The notes: a model not told the origin generated them from the letters alone. A stretch of DNA of 64,000 bases from Flavobacteriales bacterium (GCA_947462255.1 CANHOA010000002.1:62001-126000); one strand, 5' to 3'; shown: positions 55,260 through 64,000, counted from the first letter of the stretch. Program-made: numbers and translations.

Positions 55260-55777
55260 AAAAAATGATTCGCCTTTCTTTATTATTGGTGCTTATTTCA
55301 GGGATAATTTATTACGTATGGCCACAAGAGCAATTAGTAAAGAATCAGCGCATTGATAAAATAGTGGTAAATAAAACCGATCGACAAATGATTGTTTACT
55401 ACAAGAATGAAGAAATTGCGCGATATACCGTTTCATTAGGCTCGAAAAAATGGCCGTCACCCAAGTGGGGACCATTCTTAAATCATGATGATGGTCCAAA
55501 AAATCGGTTTGGTGATGCGAAAACTCCAGAAGGGGAGTATAGATTGTCACCCTCTCACGGCAAATACCAACCCGCGCTGAAACTAAATTACGAAGATATA
55601 TACCCAGGACAGGGAGGGGGAATTTTAATACACGGCCCAAACCAAATGAATAAATTCGCAGGTAAATTCTTGCGTTGGGTTGATTGGACAGACGGCTGCA
55701 TTGCTTTAACGGAATCGGAAATGAAAGAAATTTACAATGCCGTCAAGCCAAATTGTTACATTCAAATTAATCACTAG
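55256..55777 (+). CDS. L,D-transpeptidase (YkuD family)
   Basis: A 173-residue signal-anchored protein (hydrophobic residues ~5-22) with a YkuD catalytic domain. 'DKIVVNKTDRQMIVYYKNEEIARY' starts the fold, 'AKTPEGEYRL' is the conserved TP.G segment, and 'GGGILIHG' and 'RWVDWTDGCIALT' carry the catalytic His and Cys148. YkuD enzymes form 3-3 peptidoglycan cross-links or attach proteins to the wall; the substrate here is not known. The ATG at 55256 overlaps the upstream stop as ATGA. An upstream in-frame start at 55208 is less likely. Confidence 0.88.
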   Translation: MKKMIRLSLLLVLISGIIYYVWPQEQLVKNQRIDKIVVNKTDRQMIVYYKNEEIARYTVSLGSKKWPSPKWGPFLNHDDGPKNRFGDAKTPEGEYRLSPSHGKYQPALKLNYEDIYPGQGGGILIHGPNQMNKFAGKFLRWVDWTDGCIALTESEMKEIYNAVKPNCYIQINH

Positions 55778-55788
55778 CCCAGATTTTA

Positions 55789-56439
55789 ATGAAAAAAAAA
55801 GCTGTCTTTTGCCTTTTGGCATCCCTGATCGCTGGTTTACTTTTTTACTACTTTAGGGAAGCGCCAATCACATTTACTGGCTTTAAACTAGAAAAGCTAC
55901 CGCGAAAATTTAGTGAATCTTCATATTACAAAGAATATCATCTTGACAATGAGTTTGTTATTTATGTTGATTTTAGTAAATCTGCCCGGAAAAGAAGGTT
56001 ATGGGTTGTAGACAAAGGCACCGTCATTGCAACCTCATATACTTCACACGGCAAGAAGTCTGCAGCACTTATTGATGTCCGTACTCCACGTAGATTTTCT
56101 AATAAAATTGGTAGCAACCAAAGTTCACTAGGGATTTTTTCAATTCGTATTTTGATAAATAAAATGAGTAAAAATCACACCTGCAGCTGTCTTGAATATA
56201 ATAAAAATGGTAATTGTAAACATTGGAGAAAATCATTTATTTTAAAAGGATTAATAGAGGGTCTAAATGACAATGCCCAAGACCGTGGAATTTTAATTCA
56301 TACTGCGAAATATGTGAGCGAAAATACCTGGGCAGGAAATAGTGAAGGTTGCTTTGTGGTTTCACCAGAAATCTTTGAACTCCTTCAAAGTAAACTGACG
56401 AATTTTCGTAAAAAATACTACCTTGTAGCTTTAAATTGA
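55789..56439 (+). CDS. L,D-transpeptidase catalytic domain protein (YkuD_2-like)
   Basis: A 216-residue protein with an N-terminal hydrophobic anchor (~5-22) and a C-terminal domain matching the second YkuD-type group: 'RRLWVVDKGTVIATSYTSHGK' (~65-85), 'SNKIGSNQSSLGIF', 'DRGILIHTAKYVSE' (His) and 'GNSEGCFVVSPEIFELL' with Cys188. A Cys-rich insert 'HTCSCLEYNKNGNCKHW' (~125-141) may form a disulfide or metal site and is unusual. It follows the first L,D-transpeptidase by 11 nt, so two distinct enzymes of this chemistry are co-expressed. Confidence 0.83.
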   Translation: MKKKAVFCLLASLIAGLLFYYFREAPITFTGFKLEKLPRKFSESSYYKEYHLDNEFVIYVDFSKSARKRRLWVVDKGTVIATSYTSHGKKSAALIDVRTPRRFSNKIGSNQSSLGIFSIRILINKMSKNHTCSCLEYNKNGNCKHWRKSFILKGLIEGLNDNAQDRGILIHTAKYVSENTWAGNSEGCFVVSPEIFELLQSKLTNFRKKYYLVALN

Positions 56440-56446
56440 ATCATTT

Positions 56447-57301
56447 ATGAAAGCCCTTAATATTTTCTCTGTAGTACTAATATTCATTCTTTTAACCATT
56501 CTTTCTCAAGTAGGCGGAATAATTCTTCTACTTTGGATACTAATTTTTCGATATTTTAAAACCAAACTTACAAAGCCATGGGCGCGACGAACAATCAATG
56601 CATTCGGATTCATGGTATTTTACATGATTTTTAATTTGTTAATTATTCCTTTCCTCGCAGGACTGGGTGGCAAAGCGCGGTTACCAATGTCCAAATCAGG
56701 AAACCTAGTGCCCGTTACCTATTGGACAGCCATCTTTATGCGTAACTACATTAAGGAATCCGGAAAAGAAAAACTCTTGAAGATTGCAGATGAATTTGCA
56801 CAAAAACACCCTGGTTTGAAAGTTAAATACATGGATTGTAATTATCCGTTTTATATATGCACGCCCACAATACCTAAGGGATATATCTCGAAAAAGCCAT
56901 TGGTGACCTTTCCACTGACTGAAGGATTGATACCCCACATTACGCATATGGGCGACAAAGCCGATATCGCCTTGGTTTATAATGATGAAAATGGCGAGCC
57001 GTCCAATTTAACGCCTACGGCTATTGGTTACGGGAGCTCGGTTGACCCCTTTCCAAATGAAACACCTATTGCATGTAACACCTGGAAATACTCGCTTATG
57101 TACCGCACCTTGCCCAATTCTAATAATGGGTTAAGTAAAGATTTATCGCGAGAATTAATTTTAACTTTTCGCAAGTATCTTTCTACAAAGATTTTTTTTG
57201 AAAAACATTTGGTTGAACGATTTAATCTCAAGGGAAATTTTAGCAACGCCGGTTGTAATAGCGTCCGGCACGATGACCATTTTCACGTTCAATTTAAGTG
57301 A
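56447..57301 (+). CDS. probable LAS-type (M15/M74-like) metallopeptidase, membrane-anchored
   Basis: A 284-residue protein with two N-terminal membrane helices (~5-37 and ~52-72) and a soluble domain. 'HITHMGDKADIALVY' (His167, Asp173) resembles the HxxGxAxD motif of LAS peptidases, with one residue fewer in the spacing, and the C-terminus ends 'VRHDDHFHVQF' (His275, 278, 280), like the HxH ligand segment of MepA/M15 enzymes. LAS peptidases (D-Ala-D-Ala carboxypeptidases, MepA) cut peptidoglycan cross-links. The assignment is from motif resemblance only. Position after two L,D-transpeptidase genes (7 nt gap) strongly suggests a peptidoglycan role. Confidence 0.62.
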   Translation: MKALNIFSVVLIFILLTILSQVGGIILLLWILIFRYFKTKLTKPWARRTINAFGFMVFYMIFNLLIIPFLAGLGGKARLPMSKSGNLVPVTYWTAIFMRNYIKESGKEKLLKIADEFAQKHPGLKVKYMDCNYPFYICTPTIPKGYISKKPLVTFPLTEGLIPHITHMGDKADIALVYNDENGEPSNLTPTAIGYGSSVDPFPNETPIACNTWKYSLMYRTLPNSNNGLSKDLSRELILTFRKYLSTKIFFEKHLVERFNLKGNFSNAGCNSVRHDDHFHVQFK

Positions 57302-57472
57302 ATATGAAGATGCCGTAATTTACATCGAATTATTTATCGATCCCTTTTTACTAGTTGTTTGCATTAATGAATTAAACAGACCTTCGAAATTGAATGAATA
57401 GCCGAACCATCCTTTTGTGCAAATTTATTTAAGACTATAAAAGATTTAAAATCGTATTATTCGCAGAATAAT

Positions 57473-57480
57473 TAACTTTG
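57473..57480 (+). promoter_or_regulatory. -7 promoter element 3 nt before a start codon
   Basis: TAACTTTG, an exact TAnnTTTG match, ends 3 nt before the ATG at 57484. Transcription would start at or next to the ATG, predicting a leaderless mRNA. No -33 match was identified. Confidence 0.4.
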
Positions 57481-57483
57481 AGG

Positions 57484-58110
57484 ATGCGAAAACTAATTCT
57501 ACTCCTATTCACAACACTTTCTTTAAGTTATTTTTCTCAGAAAAATCAAGTAGCGTTTAGCGGTGAATTACTTTACAACATTGAAAAATTAAGTCCGGCT
57601 GATTCATTACCAGCAAAAATGTTGCTCTATGCTAAAGACAGCCTATTAAAAGTCATTAACTTTTCTTCGACGATTGGAAAACAAGAAATGATTAAGCATT
57701 TAAGACTGAATCGCTCGTATGTCTTGGTTTCAACCACAAAAGGTGATTTTGCCATTAAAACGGATCACAATACCAAAAGCGATAGCCTTCAGGAATATAC
57801 TTTTAAGAAAAAATGTGGAAGGAAAAAAATCGCTGGAATGAGGGCTAAAAAGGCTTTAGTAAAGATAAACGGCATAGACGAGAAGTTTATTTTTTATTAC
57901 ACACCAAAAATTAATGCTCGGTATAGTAGTTCTTATCAAAATCTACCCGGATTAGCATTAGAATACTACGTAGTTAATAATAACGGACTTTATAAATATA
58001 CCCTCGAAGAAATAAAAATAATAGATCCTCCTATCGATATATTCCTCATTCCGAGCGCGTACAAAAAAGTCAATTTAGACGAATTTATTAAGCAAGTTTC
58101 AGCTCAATAA
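57484..58110 (+). CDS. secreted hypothetical protein
   Basis: A ~208-residue exported protein: signal peptide MRKLILLLFTTLSLSYFSQ, then a beta-rich mature part ('VAFSGELLYNIEKLS', 'RSYVLVSTTKGDFAIKTDH', 'KIAGMRAKKALVKING..KFIFYYTPKIN', 'LPGLALEYYV'). The 'P.G..LEY' stretch with a short following tail recalls the GLPGLI-type proteins of Bacteroidota, but I cannot assign it firmly. The start at 57484 is favoured by the signal peptide; a TTG at 57478 lies in the promoter box. It stands alone between the wall operon and ftsK. Confidence 0.65.
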   Translation: MRKLILLLFTTLSLSYFSQKNQVAFSGELLYNIEKLSPADSLPAKMLLYAKDSLLKVINFSSTIGKQEMIKHLRLNRSYVLVSTTKGDFAIKTDHNTKSDSLQEYTFKKKCGRKKIAGMRAKKALVKINGIDEKFIFYYTPKINARYSSSYQNLPGLALEYYVVNNNGLYKYTLEEIKIIDPPIDIFLIPSAYKKVNLDEFIKQVSAQ

Positions 58111-58224
58111 AATACAGCATTTTTCTGATGTATTAATAACTAACAAATCAATGTGTATAGATATCAACTGCTTTCAGTAAAGAAAACAAGGCATTGTATA
58201 TCTTCGTGAAATATCAAAAATAAA

Positions 58225-60744
58225 ATGGGCGATAACGAATATATACCAAAGGAAAAGGATAAAGCTGAAAAAGTTGGAGCGACTGATAAAACGAAAGATA
58301 AGCAAAAGAGCAATAGCAGCAAGCCTTCAGAGAAAAAAAGCAGCCCTAAAAATTATAAAAAACTAAAAACAATTTCGGGGTCAATTATTCTATTAACCTC
58401 GATTTTTATATTCATCTCTTGCATATCGTATCTGTTTACTTGGAAATTGGACCAAGATGCTCTTTTAAACGTATCTTTTTTTGACTACATTTTCAACTCC
58501 AATATTCCCGCTCCGGAAAACTGGCTAGGTAAATTTGGCGCTTGGACAGCTCACCTATTTATTTTTGGAACTTTTGGAATTACATCAGTAGGTTTATGTT
58601 TTATCCTTTTCCTTGTCGGATTAAAAATTCTTTTTGATTTAGAAATATTGCCAATTTGGCGAACTACTGCTATAACCATTTCTTACATGACTTGGGGCGC
58701 TTTGACGCTTGGTTATTTCTCTAACTATGTAAATTTTCTCGGTGGCACATTTGGATTCTATTTGTCAAAATGGTTAGTTACAACGATTGGGCATTTCGGA
58801 ACAATAGCCTTAATCTTGACCTTATTATACATTATCACAACCCTTCTTTTTAATATAAATTTCGCTAAATTTTTCGCGTTTTTCACAGCTAACCGAAATA
58901 CTAGCAAAGAAACTGCTGAATCCGATGAAGTTGAAAATGATGATAATCATCTATCTTCTATTCATGATGATATGCACGTAATAAATACCATTAAAGATGA
59001 AGAAATTGAAAAAGAAAATATTTCCGAAACAATCCATTTTGATGACGGAGACGATGACGATGACGATTCTGAATTAATTGATATAACCGATGAAAATGGT
59101 GATGATGATTTTGATGATGATTTTGAAGTAGAAATTGCTAAAGAAGAGATTTTAGTTGATGTGCCAGAGTCAAAAAAAGAGCCAAGTTCAGATGCTGAAG
59201 CAAGTCTTGCAGAACAATTAGTGGCGGAATTTGGCGTGTATGATCCAACAAAAGATCTAGATGGTTATTTGCTCCCTCCGATTGATCTTCTTAAAGAATA
59301 TGCGGCTAATGGATCAACAGTAAGCAAAGAAGAACTCGAAGGAAACAAGAATAGAATTGTCGAAACGCTATCAAATTATAAAATTGATATTGCAAAAATT
59401 AAAGCGACAGTTGGACCTACAGTAACGTTATACGAAATTGTACCCGCTCCTGGTGTTCGGATTTCAAAAATTAAAAATCTGGAGGATGATATCGCACTTA
59501 GTCTAAGCGCGCTTGGGATACGAATCATTGCACCAATACCAGGAAAAGGAACTATTGGAATCGAAGTGCCGAACCTAAACCCCGAAATGGTTAGCATGAG
59601 GTCCTTAATTGCTTCTGAAAAGTTTCAGAATTTTGATGCTGAATTACCCATCGTCTTGGGGAAAACAATTACCAATGAAACCTTTGTATTTGATTTGACA
59701 AAATTGCCACATTTGTTAGTTGCTGGATCAACAGGTCAAGGGAAATCAGTAGGTTTAAATGCCATCTTGATTTCATTGCTCTACCGAAAACATCCTGCTC
59801 AAGTAAAATTTGTTTTGGTCGATCCTAAAAAAGTTGAGTTAACATTATACAACAAAATTGAACGTCACTACTTGGCAAAACTACCCGGGAATGAGGACGC
59901 TATTATTACCGATACCTCGAAAGTGGTGCATACCCTTAACTCCCTTTGTATTGAAATGGATGATCGTTACGAACTTCTGAAAATAGCGGAAGTACGCACC
60001 ATTAAAGAATACAATGCCAAATTTATTGCCCGACGCCTAAATCCAGAGAAAGGACATCGTTACCTTCCATATATCGTGGTGGTAATTGATGAATTTGCTG
60101 ATTTAATTATGACCGCAGGCAAAGAAGTCGAACATCCGATTGCTAGAATTGCTCAATTAGCCAGAGCTATTGGAATTCACTTAATTGTAGCCACGCAAAG
60201 GCCTTCTGTAAACGTAATTACCGGAATGATAAAAGCGAATTTCCCAGCAAGAATAGCGTTTAGAGTACTTTCGAAGATAGATTCAAGAACCATATTAGAT
60301 TCATCCGGAGCCGATCAACTAATAGGACGAGGCGACATGCTCATTATGAACGGATCAGACATGATTAGATTACAATGTGGCTTTGTGGATACACCTGAAG
60401 TTGAGAGTATTTGTAACTTCATTGGCGGTCAACGAGCCTATCCAGAAGCACTAATTCTACCGGAATACATTCCTGATGGAAGTGACTCTGGAGCCGACCT
60501 TGACATGAATGAAATTGATGCAATGTTTGTCGATTCAGCACGAATCGTGATCATTAATCAACAAGGGTCTGCTAGCTTGCTTCAACGAAAACTAAAACTC
60601 GGCTATAATCGAGCAGGTAGAATCGTAGATCAATTAGAAGGAATGGGAATTATCGGCCCTTTCCAAGGAAGCAAGGCCAGAGAAGTCCTCTTTAGTGACA
60701 TTGAATCATTGGATGAATTTTTGCGAACAAGAGGCCTAATCTAA
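58225..60744 (+). CDS. ftsK: DNA translocase FtsK/SpoIIIE
   Basis: Pumps chromosome termini through the closing division septum. The 839-residue protein has a Lys-rich cytoplasmic start, four or five membrane helices (~48-215), a strongly acidic linker (DGDDDDDDS and DDDFDDDF runs, ~270-305), an alpha domain ('DIAKIKATVGPTVTLYEIVPAPGVRISKI'-like, ~385), the RecA-like motor with Walker A 'AGSTGQGKSVGLN' (~500) and Walker B 'VVVIDEFADLIM' (~615), and a C-terminal winged-helix gamma domain ('GSASLLQRKLKLGYNRAGRI') that reads KOPS-type sites. Length and order are normal for the family. Confidence 0.97.
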   Translation: MGDNEYIPKEKDKAEKVGATDKTKDKQKSNSSKPSEKKSSPKNYKKLKTISGSIILLTSIFIFISCISYLFTWKLDQDALLNVSFFDYIFNSNIPAPENWLGKFGAWTAHLFIFGTFGITSVGLCFILFLVGLKILFDLEILPIWRTTAITISYMTWGALTLGYFSNYVNFLGGTFGFYLSKWLVTTIGHFGTIALILTLLYIITTLLFNINFAKFFAFFTANRNTSKETAESDEVENDDNHLSSIHDDMHVINTIKDEEIEKENISETIHFDDGDDDDDDSELIDITDENGDDDFDDDFEVEIAKEEILVDVPESKKEPSSDAEASLAEQLVAEFGVYDPTKDLDGYLLPPIDLLKEYAANGSTVSKEELEGNKNRIVETLSNYKIDIAKIKATVGPTVTLYEIVPAPGVRISKIKNLEDDIALSLSALGIRIIAPIPGKGTIGIEVPNLNPEMVSMRSLIASEKFQNFDAELPIVLGKTITNETFVFDLTKLPHLLVAGSTGQGKSVGLNAILISLLYRKHPAQVKFVLVDPKKVELTLYNKIERHYLAKLPGNEDAIITDTSKVVHTLNSLCIEMDDRYELLKIAEVRTIKEYNAKFIARRLNPEKGHRYLPYIVVVIDEFADLIMTAGKEVEHPIARIAQLARAIGIHLIVATQRPSVNVITGMIKANFPARIAFRVLSKIDSRTILDSSGADQLIGRGDMLIMNGSDMIRLQCGFVDTPEVESICNFIGGQRAYPEALILPEYIPDGSDSGADLDMNEIDAMFVDSARIVIINQQGSASLLQRKLKLGYNRAGRIVDQLEGMGIIGPFQGSKAREVLFSDIESLDEFLRTRGLI

Positions 60745-60750
60745 TTAGGC
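60734..60750 (+). terminator. short hairpin over the ftsK stop
   Basis: GCCTAAT-CTA-ATTAGGC is a perfect 7-bp stem with a 3-nt loop covering the ftsK stop codon, followed by a weak T-rich tract (CTATTTTTATTC). It could terminate transcription but the T run is poor. Confidence 0.35.
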
Positions 60751-60788
60751 TAATTCTAATTCTATTTTTATTCTAAATTGAATTTCAT

Positions 60789-60796
60789 TAGCTTTG
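60789..60796 (+). promoter_or_regulatory. -7 promoter element before the M14 peptidase gene
   Basis: TAGCTTTG matches TAnnTTTG and ends 17 nt before the ATG at 60814, giving a leader of about 15 nt. Confidence 0.45.
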
Positions 60797-60813
60797 AACC
60801 TAATTTTTAGCAC

Positions 60814-63234
60814 ATGAAATTCACCTCCTTACTTCTTCTCTCTCTACTTTATTTACCCTCTTTTTCGCAAAGCACCTTCTCACCTGAAAATGTTCTTGGT
60901 TATAAAATCGGGACACAATTCACACCTCACGATAAAGTAGTTGATTATTTTACAACCTTGGAAAAAGCCTATCCGAAACAGGTTCGTATAGACAACTATG
61001 GAAAAAGTAACGAGCAGCGTCAATTGTATGTCGCAATAATTGCATCAGAAGAAAACCTAGCGAGACTAGAGGAAATTCGTTTAAATCACCTCAACGGTGT
61101 CCCGACAGAAAATTCAGCCATTGTTTGGCTTAGTTATAATGTGCATGGAAACGAAAGTTGTGGTACAGAAGCCGCTATGCAAACTGCTTATGAAATCCTG
61201 TCAAAAAAAACTGAGTTGCTCCAAAATACAATCGTTATAATTGATCCTTGCCTGAATCCAGACGGTAGAGAGCGTTATGTAAATTATTATCGCCAATATG
61301 GACCAAAAATCAATAATCCAAATCGTAGTTCAGCAGAACATAATGAGCCATGGCCTAGTGGTAGATCCAACCATTATTTATTTGATTTAAATAGAGACTG
61401 GGCTTGGTTAACGCAGGTAGAATCAAAACAACGGATTCAACTATACAATCAATGGCTACCGCATGTACATGTCGATTTTCATGAGCAATCCATTAATGAA
61501 CCTTATTTTTTTCCGCCAGCTGCTGAACCATATCACGAAGTAATTACCCCTTGGCAAAGGAAATTTCAAATAGAGATCGGGAAAAATCATGCAAAACACT
61601 TTGATCAAGCTAGATGGCTATATTTCTCGAAAGAAACTTTTGATCTTCTCTATCCATCATATGGCGATACCTATCCAACCTTCAACGGTGCAATTGGCAT
61701 GACCTATGAGCAAGGTGGCAGCGGCAGAGCAGGATTATCTGTTTTCACGAATACAGATGACACCCTCACCCTATCCGATCGCGTTCTTCACCACGTTACA
61801 ACTGGAATTTCAACTCTTGAGGTAAGTGCGAACATGTCAAAAAAACTCGTTGAAGAATACCGCGATTTTGTGAAAAATAAAAATTATAACTTCAAAAGCT
61901 TTGTTCTTGATGGCAAAAGTCCAAACTTAAATGCACTACTAAAATTAATGGATTTACATGGCATAATATATAAATCAACAGTGCCAATGACTGCCATAAA
62001 AGGCTTTGATTATTTTTCAGCAAAAGAAGGTACTTACAAAACCAAAGAAGGTGATATAGTTATTTCTACTAATCAACTTAAAGGGACTCTAGTCAATGTG
62101 CTTTTTGAACCAAATACAAAGTTAAAGGATTCGCTAACCTACGATTTAAGCGCTTGGTCATTACCTTATGCCTACGGTATTTCAACCCTTGCTTCAACAA
62201 AATTGATCGATGGAACAAGTTACAACCGAAAACCAATTACTGAGGTGTTAATCAATAAAGATAATTATGCCTACTTATGTCGGTGGGACAATTTAAATTC
62301 GGCACGATTTCTAACACAATTACTTGAAGCAAATATAAAGGTTTCATTCAGCGAATCTAATTTCGAAAGTGATGGCGCTAGCTATAAAAAAGGAACCTTG
62401 ATTATCCTTAGAGGCGAAAATAACATACCGGAATTTGATAAATTACTGGCAAAAATTGCCCTAAAAACAGAGGTGGAAATTTTCTCCATAGCAAGCGGAA
62501 TGGTTGATAAAGGATTTGACCTTGGTTCTTCTAAGGTAAAGAATATTCCAAATCCGAAAATTGGCATCCTAGCTGGAAAAATAACTTCCTCATTATCCGT
62601 TGGAGAAAACTGGCACTTCTTCGAAGAAGAAATGAATAAGAGCGTTAGCCTGATTTTAGAAGACGAAATCGATGAAGCCCTTAATGATCTTAATGTACTA
62701 ATCGTTCCTGAAGGTGATTATACGCCAACAAGTAGCCTAAATGATTGGGTGGCGAATGGTGGAAAATTAATTGTTATTGGTAATGCAATAAATGCATTTA
62801 TGAACGATGAATTCTATAATATTAAAGAAAAAGAACTCCAAGTCGATTCGCTTATCGATCATGATTCATACGAAAACAGTGAAAGAAATGATATTAGTCA
62901 TACCATTAATGGAGCCATTTATGCTTGTGAACTTGATGAATCAAATCCTTTATGCTTTGGTTTAGGAGCCTCTTATTTTACCTTACGCACAAGTCCAAAT
63001 TACTATACATTAACAGATGGAACCACTATTAAAATAAAGAAAGAAAATGCGCTAATCGCAGGATTCGCCGGGAATCATGTTAAATCCCAACAGGCTAATG
63101 CCTTGATTGCAGGAGTCGAAGGTAAGGAAGACGGATGTGTTATTTATTTTATTGACAATCCTATGTTCCGTGGATTTTGGGAAAATGGGAAGTTATTAAT
63201 GTTGAATGCTATTTACTTTATGAATCAACAATAA
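60814..63234 (+). CDS. secreted M14 family zinc carboxypeptidase
   Basis: An 806-residue exported protein: signal peptide (1-18), M14 catalytic domain with the HxxE zinc motif HGNE (His111, Glu114) in 'LSYNVHGNESCGTEAAMQ', 'DPCLNPDGRERYVNYYR' (substrate Asn/Arg region), 'DLNRDWAWLTQVES' and 'HVDFHEQSI' (third zinc His), with the catalytic Glu in 'GMTYEQGGSGRAG' (~305). Residues ~580-800 form an amidotransferase-like domain ('KIGILAGKITSS', 'NVLIVPEGDYTP', 'FGLGASYF'), as seen in large periplasmic M14 enzymes. There is no T9SS sorting tail, so it is probably periplasmic. Confidence 0.92.
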   Translation: MKFTSLLLLSLLYLPSFSQSTFSPENVLGYKIGTQFTPHDKVVDYFTTLEKAYPKQVRIDNYGKSNEQRQLYVAIIASEENLARLEEIRLNHLNGVPTENSAIVWLSYNVHGNESCGTEAAMQTAYEILSKKTELLQNTIVIIDPCLNPDGRERYVNYYRQYGPKINNPNRSSAEHNEPWPSGRSNHYLFDLNRDWAWLTQVESKQRIQLYNQWLPHVHVDFHEQSINEPYFFPPAAEPYHEVITPWQRKFQIEIGKNHAKHFDQARWLYFSKETFDLLYPSYGDTYPTFNGAIGMTYEQGGSGRAGLSVFTNTDDTLTLSDRVLHHVTTGISTLEVSANMSKKLVEEYRDFVKNKNYNFKSFVLDGKSPNLNALLKLMDLHGIIYKSTVPMTAIKGFDYFSAKEGTYKTKEGDIVISTNQLKGTLVNVLFEPNTKLKDSLTYDLSAWSLPYAYGISTLASTKLIDGTSYNRKPITEVLINKDNYAYLCRWDNLNSARFLTQLLEANIKVSFSESNFESDGASYKKGTLIILRGENNIPEFDKLLAKIALKTEVEIFSIASGMVDKGFDLGSSKVKNIPNPKIGILAGKITSSLSVGENWHFFEEEMNKSVSLILEDEIDEALNDLNVLIVPEGDYTPTSSLNDWVANGGKLIVIGNAINAFMNDEFYNIKEKELQVDSLIDHDSYENSERNDISHTINGAIYACELDESNPLCFGLGASYFTLRTSPNYYTLTDGTTIKIKKENALIAGFAGNHVKSQQANALIAGVEGKEDGCVIYFIDNPMFRGFWENGKLLMLNAIYFMNQQ

Positions 63235-63281
63235 TCAACGAAAGAATGGGATTTATTACTAGTATAATTGAGGAAAAAAAG

Positions 63282-63289
63282 TAACTTTG
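63282..63289 (+). promoter_or_regulatory. -7 promoter element before the FKBP gene
   Basis: TAACTTTG, an exact TAnnTTTG match, ends 18 nt before the ATG at 63308. No -33 TTG lies at normal spacing. Confidence 0.45.
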
Positions 63290-63307
63290 CGTCGTAAAAA
63301 TTTAACA

Positions 63308-64000
63308 ATGAAAATACCCTTCTTTAATCTAAATAGCATGAAAAAAATATTATTTTCTATTTCTATCCTAATTATTTTAGTTGTGATTAACGCATGTGAT
63401 CAAGGTAAAAAAGAAGGCAATCATTCTAATTTAACAAATGCAAAAGATACCCTCTCTTATATTTTAGGGGCAATTAATGCAAAAACAATCGTAGGAAGTG
63501 GCGCTCAAGCTTTTGATAACCTTGATAAGAAACAAATTATTTCTGGCTTTAATGCTAATTTAAGTAACTATTCCGCTGATGATTGCTTGATAACCTTAAA
63601 AAATTTATTTGGAGAAAATTATCAAGATTTCAATAAAAAATATGTTAAAGAAGGATCTCTTTGTATGGGGAAAATGACGGGCTATGCCTTTTATTACGAC
63701 ATTTTTAAACTCGGAGGCGTCGATCTAATAAACCTTAACATGGTAAAGGCAGGATTTGCAGATGGATTGTATAAAAAAGACTCTTTTTTGAGAGATGATC
63801 AAATGCGAACAATAATGCAAAACTTCATGATAACCCTAAATGTTAGAAATGGCAATAAAATGTTAGCTAAAGCAAAATTAATTAAGGGTGCACAAATCTT
63901 TGATAATGGTGTAGTGATAGAAACCATAAAAGAAGGAAAAGGACCATTTCCCGGTCTAACTGATGACGTAAAAGTGCATTATATTTTGACCTCTGCAATT
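63308..64000 (+). CDS. FKBP-type peptidyl-prolyl isomerase lipoprotein (3' end outside window)
   Basis: The frame is open for 231 codons to the window edge. The N-terminus is 'MKKILFSISILIILVVINAC' (ATG at 63338) or 10 residues longer from 63308, with a lipobox INAC. The region to ~210 matches the FKBP_N dimerisation part of Mip/FkpA-like enzymes ('AKDTLSYILGAINAKTI', 'FADGLYKKDSFLRDDQM'). The last residues, 'DNGVVIETIKEGKGPFPGLTDDVKVHYIL', split here into the start of the FKBP domain, show where the isomerase fold begins. It probably helps fold exported proteins in the periplasm. Confidence 0.85.
   Translation, partial: MKIPFFNLNSMKKILFSISILIILVVINACDQGKKEGNHSNLTNAKDTLSYILGAINAKTIVGSGAQAFDNLDKKQIISGFNANLSNYSADDCLITLKNLFGENYQDFNKKYVKEGSLCMGKMTGYAFYYDIFKLGGVDLINLNMVKAGFADGLYKKDSFLRDDQMRTIMQNFMITLNVRNGNKMLAKAKLIKGAQIFDNGVVIETIKEGKGPFPGLTDDVKVHYILTSAI

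Noticed and set aside
57198-57401. 67-residue ORF after the LAS-like gene
   Set aside because: Most of it overlaps the end of the LAS-like gene in another frame, and it has no family-like features.

Overview
The window reads as chromosomal DNA of an AT-rich member of the Bacteroidota, most likely near the Flavobacteriales (Crocinitomicaceae/Cryomorphaceae-like). Four lines of evidence support this. Large secreted proteins end in type IX secretion (T9SS) sorting domains of both types: type B, the gliding-motility-associated CHU_C domain, and type A. Bacteroidota-only families occur (DUF4290, the SHVMGGE proteins). Promoter-like sites match the Bacteroidota -7 element TAnnTTTG, and clear Shine-Dalgarno sites are not seen. 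The small SRP RNA has the short bacterial form. The genus cannot be fixed from the sequence alone.

Layout. 1-4.8 kb (+): the tail of one T9SS type B protein, a complete second one, a DUF4197 lipoprotein and a nucleoside phosphorylase. 4.8-9.6 kb (-): purL, DUF4290, murA and a TlpA-like thioredoxin, tightly packed. 9.7-13.6 kb (-): a four-gene operon with its own promoter, encoding a ribulose-phosphate-3-epimerase/CBS fusion, a DAHP synthase, a KdsC-type phosphatase with an unusual N-terminal extension, and an AlaDH/saccharopine-dehydrogenase-like enzyme. 13.7-21.5 kb (-): a small lipoprotein, the SRP RNA gene, a T9SS type A protein with solenoid repeats, an M42 aminopeptidase and a 1350-residue T9SS type B beta-propeller/PKD protein. 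21.7-29.4 kb (+): nitronate monooxygenase, an M16 peptidase pair, an SHVMGGE T9SS protein and a family 9 glycosyltransferase.

29.4-34.3 kb is an accessory island. It holds GC-rich palindromes, a gene remnant, small unrecognised membrane and lipoprotein genes, a 45-bp repeat flanking a two-gene unit, a membrane protein preceded by a perfect palindrome, and an IS200-like (RAYT-type) transposase set between arrays of REP-like palindromes.

34.3-54.0 kb is mostly housekeeping: sucC, accC, tamB (-); tsaD, a small conserved protein, a stand-alone DsbD-alpha protein, dsbD, topB (+); a secreted M4 metallopeptidase, argS and an arginase (-). At 54.2 kb a tRNA-Ala(GGC) follows a broken copy of its own 5' end that carries a 14-bp palindrome of the same family as in the island. 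54.5-57.3 kb (+) is an apparent cell-wall operon: a membrane protein with a G8 tract, two different L,D-transpeptidases and a probable LAS-type metallopeptidase. The window ends with a secreted hypothetical protein, ftsK, an M14 carboxypeptidase and the 5' part of an FKBP-type prolyl isomerase lipoprotein.

The least conventional parts are the epimerase-CBS/DAHP synthase/KdsC operon, the L,D-transpeptidase operon, the tRNA-Ala partial duplication with its palindrome, and the RAYT/REP island. All functions are inferred by reading motifs; no database search was run.
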